Part shown: positions 59,342-64,000 of the stretch, piece after piece
Layout of the letters: every line of letters begins with the position of its first letter
Position numbering within the stretch: position 1 is the stretch's first letter
Assembly: GCF_009617575.1 (NCBI RefSeq)
Contig: NZ_WIXJ01000003.1
Span: 241,170-305,169, forward strand
Source of the DNA: Rhodocyclus gracilis
GTDB lineage: Bacteria > Pseudomonadota > Gammaproteobacteria > Burkholderiales > Rhodocyclaceae
Direction of reading: 5' to 3'
DNA length: 64,000 nucleotides
Program-made: the position numbers and the translations under genes
Notes under the pieces: model-generated
The model's database searches: none
What the model saw: the letters and a program-made list of their open reading frames with translations, nothing else
Told to the model about the DNA's origin: nothing

Positions 59342-59605
59342 CGACAGAGTATCTATTTCCAAGATAGTGGTGTGTTTGCCCTTGGTGTTCCCGTGCTCAT
59401 GGCGATACGAGGGGGGCTCGTTCCGGGGAGGGGAGTGCTTTTGTTATTATGAAAAATGGTTATTGTTCGGTTATATTTAGTGCGCGATTATTCATCGTGT
59501 GGTTTTTACCGTTTTGATTCCGTGAAGGGGGCGCATATTGCATAAAAAACGCTTCCCGTTTGAGTAGAAGCTGAGAGTGGTGCCTTATTCCATAACGGGG
59601 GGACT
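59342..59605. other. AT-richer gap between the epimerase and the WbpM-like gene (264 bp)
   Basis: No gene supported; the longest ATG frame here is about 22 codons. The base composition is lower in GC than the left half of the window. TTATTATGAAAAA and TATTTAG stretches (59445-59480) may include a promoter for the next gene. Confidence 0.4.
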
Positions 59606-61531
59606 TTGTTGAATCGTTTTTTCGCACTCCCACGGCGTAGCAAGCAAATCATTGCTGTTTCCGTAGATTTCATCCTTTTGTTGTTCGCGTTTTGGTCGGC
59701 AGTGGTCTTACGCTTCGATAGCCTGACGCCCCCTTTGCAGGTGTACCACTGGATGGTTCTTGCGGCGCCGCTGACGGCGATCCCCGTTTTCATCCGCTTG
59801 GGCTTATATCGCGCCGTCATCCGGTTCATGGAAGATCGGGTTGTTTACGTGGTTTTCCTTGGCGTGACGCTCTCGGTCTTGGGGTTGACTGCATTCGTAG
59901 CCTTCCAGCACATCCTCGGGGTGTCGCGCGGCGTTCTGGTCATCTACTGGTTGCTGGCGATTCTTTACGTCGGCGCGAGCCGTTTTCTGGCGCGGAGCTA
60001 TTTTCTCAATGCCGAGAGGCAGTTGGCGGGGCGCAAGCGCGTGGCGATCTACGGGGCCGGCCGCGCGGGGACGCAACTGGCGTTTGCCCTGAGGGCCGGA
60101 CGCGATTATTTGCCCGTGGCTTTCTTCGACGACAAGGCGGAGCTGCAGCGGACGGAATTGGCCGGCTTGAGGGTGTATGCGCCCGAGGAGATTGCCGAGG
60201 TACTCGCCACCAAAGGCGTCACGGAGATTCTCCTCGCAGTGCCTTCCGCATCGCGAGCGCGTCGTGCGGAAATATTGGCTTTGTTGGAGCCCTTCCCGTG
60301 TGCGCTAAAAATTGTGCCGGGGATGGCCGATATCGTCAGCGGCTCGGTGACGGTCGATGCGTTGCGGCCGGTCGATATCGAGGACTTGCTTGGACGTGAA
60401 GCGGTAGCACCGGACGCGCGTTTGTTGGCGGCGTGCATTACCGGTAAATCGGTTCTGGTGAGCGGCGCTGGCGGCTCGATTGGTGCGGAGTTGTGTCGGC
60501 AGATTGTTACGCAGCGGCCGCAGCGTCTGGTGTTGCTGGAGTTGTCGGAATTCGCACTGTACGCGATCGATCAGGAACTGCGCCCTCTGGCCGTGCGCGC
60601 GGGTATCGAGCTGGTGCCGGTATTGGGGTCGGTGTTGCATCAACGCCGCAACGAATTGCTCATGCGCAGTTATGGTGTCGAGACGGTGTATCACGCGGCG
60701 GCCTACAAGCACGTGCCCCTGGTCGAGCACAATCCTGTCGAGGGGCTGCGTAACAACGCCATCGGTACCCGGCGTCTGGCTGAGGCGGCCGCGGCCGCAG
60801 GTGTGCAGACCTTCGTGTTGATTTCTACCGACAAGGCAGTGCGACCGACAAACATTATGGGGGCGAGCAAGCGCCTGGCCGAGTTGATTCTGCAGGCGTT
60901 GGCCCGGCAAGGCGGCTCCACGCGCTTTTGCATGGTGCGCTTTGGCAATGTGCTCGGTTCGTCGGGGTCGGTGGTGCCGCTCTTTCGCAAGCAGATTGAG
61001 TCGGGCGGGCCGATTACACTGACCCATCCCGACATCACGCGTTTCTTCATGACCATTCCCGAGGCGGCGCAACTCGTTATTCAGGCCGGCGCCATGGCCC
61101 AGGGAGGGGAAGTGTTCGTGCTCGATATGGGTAAGCCTGTGCGCATTCTCGACCTCGCCAAGCGCATGGTGCGTCTCTCGGGCCTGGAGGTCATCGACGA
61201 GCAGCATCCGAACGGCGATATCGCGATCGACATCGTCGGCCTGCGTCCAGGCGAAAAACTCTACGAAGAGTTGCTCATCGGCGATAACGTGGAAGGGACA
61301 ACGCACCCCCTAATCATGCGCGCCTTCGAGCACGAGTTGCCTTGGTCCGAGTTGATCGAGCGCTTGCAGGCAATGGATGATGCCTGCCGCCGTTTCGACT
61401 ACGCCGACGCAATGTCGCTGTTACGGGGGGCGGTGTGCGAATACACGCCCGGCCATCAAGGCGAGGCAGAATTGCTGTGGCGGCGTCTCGAGCGCAGCGC
61501 CAGCACGATGTCGACGTCTGCGTTGCATTAA
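59606..61531 (+). CDS. WbpM/FlaA1-type nucleoside-diphosphate-sugar dehydratase
   Basis: A 641-aa membrane enzyme. Four N-terminal membrane segments (residues about 15-120) lead to a CoA-binding-like domain (RVAIYGAGRAGTQLAFALRA) and a C-terminal extended SDR with GAGGSIGAELCRQI. The catalytic segment is STDKAVRPTNIMGASKRLAE, where MGASK replaces the usual YxxxK, as in WbpM-type 4,6-dehydratases. It would turn UDP-GlcNAc into a 4-keto-6-deoxy sugar for O-antigen or EPS. The start is TTG 59606, 3-5 bases after GGGGGGAC; a second TTG follows directly. Confidence 0.92.
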   Translation: MLNRFFALPRRSKQIIAVSVDFILLLFAFWSAVVLRFDSLTPPLQVYHWMVLAAPLTAIPVFIRLGLYRAVIRFMEDRVVYVVFLGVTLSVLGLTAFVAFQHILGVSRGVLVIYWLLAILYVGASRFLARSYFLNAERQLAGRKRVAIYGAGRAGTQLAFALRAGRDYLPVAFFDDKAELQRTELAGLRVYAPEEIAEVLATKGVTEILLAVPSASRARRAEILALLEPFPCALKIVPGMADIVSGSVTVDALRPVDIEDLLGREAVAPDARLLAACITGKSVLVSGAGGSIGAELCRQIVTQRPQRLVLLELSEFALYAIDQELRPLAVRAGIELVPVLGSVLHQRRNELLMRSYGVETVYHAAAYKHVPLVEHNPVEGLRNNAIGTRRLAEAAAAAGVQTFVLISTDKAVRPTNIMGASKRLAELILQALARQGGSTRFCMVRFGNVLGSSGSVVPLFRKQIESGGPITLTHPDITRFFMTIPEAAQLVIQAGAMAQGGEVFVLDMGKPVRILDLAKRMVRLSGLEVIDEQHPNGDIAIDIVGLRPGEKLYEELLIGDNVEGTTHPLIMRAFEHELPWSELIERLQAMDDACRRFDYADAMSLLRGAVCEYTPGHQGEAELLWRRLERSASTMSTSALH

Positions 61532-61950
61532 GTTGCTGGCTTTTCCCTGCCCTAGAGGCGGTTAACGCAAACCGGAAAGGTGGTGTGTGCCGCAACAAGC
61601 TTCGACGAAATTTCTGTTCCAATGATAGCGTTAATCGAGGCGCGCATTCTGGTCTGGTACATTGAAAGGGCTCTGTGCAGATTGAGTTGGATTGGCGTTG
61701 GATAGATAGTTGGATTTTGCGGCCTTACGCCAAAGGCATGGTGGTGGGCAAGGGGCTGTTCATGACACGGAAAAGGTTTTTTGTCATAGGGGCGCTGCCT
61801 AGGTGTCAGCGCAAAAAATTGCGTTAATGTCACAAGCCCCCTCGGGGGGGGCGAATAGGGCAGAGGTACCGAATTGGGCGACTGGCGCGAGTTGGTTGCT
61901 GTGGCGATTATTTCGCCAAGTGAACTTTAATTTTTTTTGCGGTAGAGATT
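61532..61950. other. Intergenic region before the TviB-like gene (419 bp)
   Basis: No gene is supported. Structures seen: ATGACA / TGTCAT flanking a T/A-rich loop near 61763-61790; a GCCCCC-TC-GGGGGG hairpin near 61837-61851 with no T run; and TGGCGA / TCGCCA near 61902-61918, followed by a run of eight T at about 61930, which could be a weak terminator or part of a leader. GC is clearly lower than in the left half. Confidence 0.45.
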
Positions 61951-63225
61951 ATGAATTCAGAGAGCATTATCGCCATCGTTGGGCTGGGCTATGTCGGTCT
62001 TCCTCTTGCGGTCGAATTCGGGAAGCGGCGCGAGGTTGTTGGGTTTGATATAAATCCTAAGAGGGTTAAAGATCTGCGGGCGGGAATAGACATTACCCTG
62101 GAGTGCAGTTCCGAGGAGTTATTGCAAGCTAAATATCTGCGCTACAGTTGCGAGGCTCAAGACCTAGAGCAGGCCCAAGTTTATATTGTTACGGTGCCTA
62201 CCCCGGTAGATCGTGCTAATCGACCGGATATGACGCCCTTACTGAAAGCTAGCGAGGCCGTTGGAAAAGTACTGAAGGTTGGTGATGTCGTTATTTACGA
62301 GTCAACTGTCTACCCCGGTGCAACGGAAGAAATTTGCGTGCCTGTTCTGGAGAAGTTCAGTGGGCTAACGTTTAACGAGGATTTCTTCTGCGGGTATAGC
62401 CCAGAGCGCATCAATCCTGGAGACAAAGAGCACCGGCTTCCCTCGATTAAAAAGGTAACGAGCGGTAGCACTCCCTCCGTCGCCAATGATGTTGATGCGC
62501 TGTATTCCAGTATTATTACGGCGGGAACGCACAAGGCAAGCAGTATCAAGGTGGCTGAGGCCGCAAAAGTTATCGAGAATACGCAGCGTGATGTCAATAT
62601 CGCACTCATGAACGAGCTCAGTCTTATCTTTAACAAGCTGGGTATCGATACGCTCGAAGTTCTGCAAGCGGCAGGTACGAAATGGAATTTCTTGCCTTTC
62701 CGTCCTGGCTTAGTAGGTGGGCACTGCATTGGCGTGGATCCCTACTACCTTACACATAAGGCACAAGAAGTCGGTTATCACCCGGAAGTTATACTCGCGG
62801 GGCGGCGCATCAATGACAGTATGGCGACTCACGTTGCTGACGAAACCGTTAAGTTGATGCTCCGCAAGAACCTGCCCGTTCTTGGGAGCAAAGTATTGGT
62901 CCTCGGGCTGACTTTTAAAGAAAACTGCCCCGATGTACGCAACACCAAGGTGGTCGATATCGTCGCTGCTCTGCGTGTTTACAATACATCTGTTGATGTC
63001 TACGACCCGTGGATCGATGTTTCCGAGGCGCGGCACGAGTATGGATTGGAGTGTCTAGCACAGCCACCTAAAGAAGGTGAGTACGCTGCAATAATTCTGG
63101 CTGTGGGTCATCGGCAGTTCGTAGGGCTCGGCGAAGTTGGGATTAAAGCTTGGGGGCTGCCTGGCGCGGTAATTTTTGACGTCAAAAGCGTTTTGCCTCG
63201 AGGTGCTGCTGATGGCCGGCTCTAA
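61951..63225 (+). CDS. UDP-N-acetyl-hexosamine 6-dehydrogenase, TviB/WbpO-like
   Basis: A 424-aa NAD-dependent dehydrogenase that oxidises C6 of UDP-GlcNAc or UDP-GalNAc to the uronic acid. IIAIVGLGYVGLPLAVEFG (NAD), VPTPVDRANRPDMTPLL, ESTVYPGATEEICVPVLE, FFCGYSPERINPGDKEH and active-site Cys259 in GGHCIGVDPYYLTHKA, then the C-terminal UDP-binding domain (VLGLTFKENCPDVRNTK), fit the TviB/WbpO subgroup. Its codon use is less GC-biased than its surroundings. One base after its stop lies the ATG of a ruined epimerase gene, its usual partner. Confidence 0.94.
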   Translation: MNSESIIAIVGLGYVGLPLAVEFGKRREVVGFDINPKRVKDLRAGIDITLECSSEELLQAKYLRYSCEAQDLEQAQVYIVTVPTPVDRANRPDMTPLLKASEAVGKVLKVGDVVIYESTVYPGATEEICVPVLEKFSGLTFNEDFFCGYSPERINPGDKEHRLPSIKKVTSGSTPSVANDVDALYSSIITAGTHKASSIKVAEAAKVIENTQRDVNIALMNELSLIFNKLGIDTLEVLQAAGTKWNFLPFRPGLVGGHCIGVDPYYLTHKAQEVGYHPEVILAGRRINDSMATHVADETVKLMLRKNLPVLGSKVLVLGLTFKENCPDVRNTKVVDIVAALRVYNTSVDVYDPWIDVSEARHEYGLECLAQPPKEGEYAAIILAVGHRQFVGLGEVGIKAWGLPGAVIFDVKSVLPRGAADGRL

Positions 63226-63226
63226 C

Positions 63227-63355
63227 ATGATTCGTTACGAAGAATTCTGCGACGAGCTTCGCAAAACGCCCAAAATTGGCTCGTCACGGTCGTTGTGGGT
63301 TTCACTGGGAGTAGTAGTCTCATCGAACGTCTGCTCAGGCTTGATCAGCGCGTAG
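63227..63355 (+). pseudogene. 5' remnant of a second TviC/WbpP-type epimerase, cut by an IS3 element
   Basis: From ATG 63227 the frame reads MIRYEEFCDELRKTPKI, then a one-base loss near 63278 shifts it. The shifted frame reads WLVTVVVGFTGSSSLIERLL and RLDQRVV, a degenerate version of the [19 protein letters not shown] and RLDQRVV start of the intact gene at 58283. The N-terminal segment before WLVT has the same length (17 residues) but differs in most residues, so this is a diverged paralog, not a recent copy. The gene stops where the IS begins at about 63356; the rest may lie beyond the element. Confidence 0.8.
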
Positions 63356-63415
63356 TGAATCGCCCCAGCCCCCGTAGACACTCCGACGCCTTAAACTTAG
63401 GCAAAAGGAGGCGTC

Positions 63416-63695
63416 ATGAGCAACACGCGTTACCCGGAAGAATTCAAGATTGAGGCAGTCAAGCAGGTCACCGAGCGGGGCCCTCCGGTTGCCGACGTAG
63501 CCGGCCGGATCGGCGTATCGCAACACAGCCTGTATGAATGGCTGAAGCGCTATCAGCACCCGGCCGGCCGAGCGGGCTGAACTGCAGGACCAGGCGGCGG
63601 AGATTCGGCGCCTGAAGGCAGAACTGAAGCGGGTCAGCGAGTAGCGCGACATCCTAAAAAAGGCCGCAGCGTACTTTGCCAAAGAGTCCCGGTAA
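63416..63695 (+). pseudogene. IS3 transposase OrfA, frameshifted with a premature stop
   Basis: MSNTRYPEEFKIEAVKQVTE begins an HTH protein (GVSQHSLYEWLKRYQHP) but stops at 63578 after 54 codons. The other frame continues AERAELQDQAAEIRRLKAEL, the leucine-zipper region, then hits TAG at 63642 where relatives have Glu (SE-stop-RDILKKAAAYFAKESR) and ends at TAA 63693. An indel near the GGCCGGCC run at about 63563-63571 explains the shift. Confidence 0.88.
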
Positions 63696-64000
63696 GGTAC
63701 GCCTTCATCCAAACCCACGAAATGCAGCCCACCGTTCGCCGACTCTGTTACGTCATGGAAGTCCATCCCAGCGGCTATTACGCCTGGAAAGCTCAACCGC
63801 CATCCCCGCGCCGACAGGAGGATCCGCGGCTCCAGGGGCTGATCAAACAATCGTGGATGGAGAGCGGGGGCGTCTATGGCTATCGCAAGATCGCCCCTGA
63901 TCTGCGCGATCTCGGCGAGCGCAGCGGGAAGCACCGGGTCTATCGCCTGATGCGGCAGGAAGGCTTGCGCGCGCAGGTGGGCTATCGTCGTCGGTCAGGT
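63692..64000 (+). CDS. IS3 transposase OrfB, 5' part (runs off the window)
   Basis: A frame open from 63692 to the window end reads VRYAFIQTHEMQPTVRRLCY, VMEVHPSGYYAWKAQPPSPR and GVYGYRKIAPDLRDLGER, the HTH_21 region ahead of the DDE integrase core. It should be made as an OrfAB fusion by -1 slippage at 63656-63662, so no start codon is assigned. The catalytic residues lie beyond the window. Confidence 0.85.

Larger units (their letters stand above)
63356..64000 (+). mobile_element. IS3-family insertion sequence (left part; right end outside the window)
   Basis: The left end is placed at the TGAATCGCCCC motif at 63356, at the point where the epimerase homology ends. orfA and orfB follow in IS3 order with a slippery heptamer A-AAA-AAG at 63656-63662 for -1 frameshifting. 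The right end, inverted repeat and target duplication are not in the window. orfA is broken, so this copy is probably immobile unless helped in trans. Confidence 0.85.

Noticed and set aside
59450..59518. A 22-codon ATG frame in the gap before the WbpM-like gene
   Set aside because: Too short, no clear ribosome site and no recognisable sequence.
61902..61937. Intrinsic terminator (TGGCGA/TCGCCA hairpin and T8 run)
   Set aside because: The stem is only 6 bp and the T run begins about a dozen bases after it, directly before the next gene's ribosome site, so I kept it as a description of the gap rather than a terminator call.
61935..61950. ops/JUMPstart-like GCGGTAG just before the TviB-like ATG
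   Set aside because: Only seven bases match, it sits about 10 bases from the start codon rather than in a promoter-proximal leader, and no JUMPstart sequence accompanies it.

Overview
The window reads as high-GC chromosomal DNA of a betaproteobacterium, most like the Rhodocyclales/Zoogloeales group. This rests on gene order (pyk-fba with purC nearby; rnb-tonB-aroE-mtgA-mgtE; thiD-thiE-hemL; an RND efflux operon ending in a Pcm-like methyltransferase and tolC) and on an EPS-associated MarR-type regulator. Species cannot be fixed from the sequence alone. I saw no rRNA, tRNA or CRISPR array.

Layout. 1-1.04 kb: 3' part of a GGDEF-EAL gene. 1.1-8.4 kb (minus): prlC, purC, a DUF3422 membrane protein, fba, pyk. 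8.5-18.3 kb (minus): a type IV pilus chemosensory operon pilG-pilH-pilI-pilJ-chpA. 18.6-21.5 kb (plus): thiD-thiE-hemL, closed by a strong terminator. 21.5-22.0 kb: a decayed restriction-locus scar with hsdR and rhuM fragments. 22.2-29.4 kb (minus): mgtE, mtgA, aroE, tonB, an RNB exoribonuclease and uppP. 29.6 kb: a 9-bp tandem repeat. 29.7-33.8 kb: an old-yellow-enzyme oxidoreductase, a YkgJ-type protein and a ScfR-type regulator, divergent from a 64-codon ORF coupled to a GntR regulator. 33.9-39.9 kb: thiC, a two-domain exported alpha-carbonic anhydrase, a MocR-type regulator and an orphan lipoprotein. 40-42 kb: an HD-GYP/hemerythrin fusion. 42.3-49.6 kb (plus): tetR-adaptor-RND permease-pcm-tolC with a visible autoregulatory operator. 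49.7-53.2 kb: LPS core genes waaA and waaC, divergent from a WaaE-like glycosyltransferase. 53.2-63.2 kb (plus): nucleotide-sugar genes (UDP-glucuronate epimerase, rfbBDAC for dTDP-rhamnose, WbpP-like epimerase, WbpM/FlaA1-like enzyme, TviB/WbpO-like dehydrogenase). 63.2-64 kb: a broken second tviC/wbpP-type epimerase cut by an IS3-family element that is itself frameshifted and runs off the window.

How the genes work together. The left half is mostly housekeeping plus surface sensing: PilG-PilH-PilI-PilJ-ChpA would control pilus extension and retraction, and the GGDEF-EAL and HD-GYP proteins would act on cyclic-di-GMP. The right half builds the envelope: Kdo and heptose transfer for the LPS core, dTDP-L-rhamnose, and UDP-hexuronic acid or N-acetyl-hexosaminuronic acid precursors for an O-antigen or exopolysaccharide. 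No polymerase, flippase or initiating transferase lies in the window, so the locus should continue to the right. Genes from about 57.7 kb on look visibly more AT-rich than the rest.

No wholly new system stands out. The best leads are: (1) an epimerase paralog destroyed next to its usual partner tviB while a diverged intact copy sits 5 kb away; (2) the ScfR/small-ORF/GntR divergon with three TTCGCA operator-like sites; (3) the three-fragment hsdR-rhuM scar; (4) domain fusions (carbonic anhydrase, HD-GYP-hemerythrin); and (5) Ala/Thr/Ser-rich insertions inside conserved enzymes.
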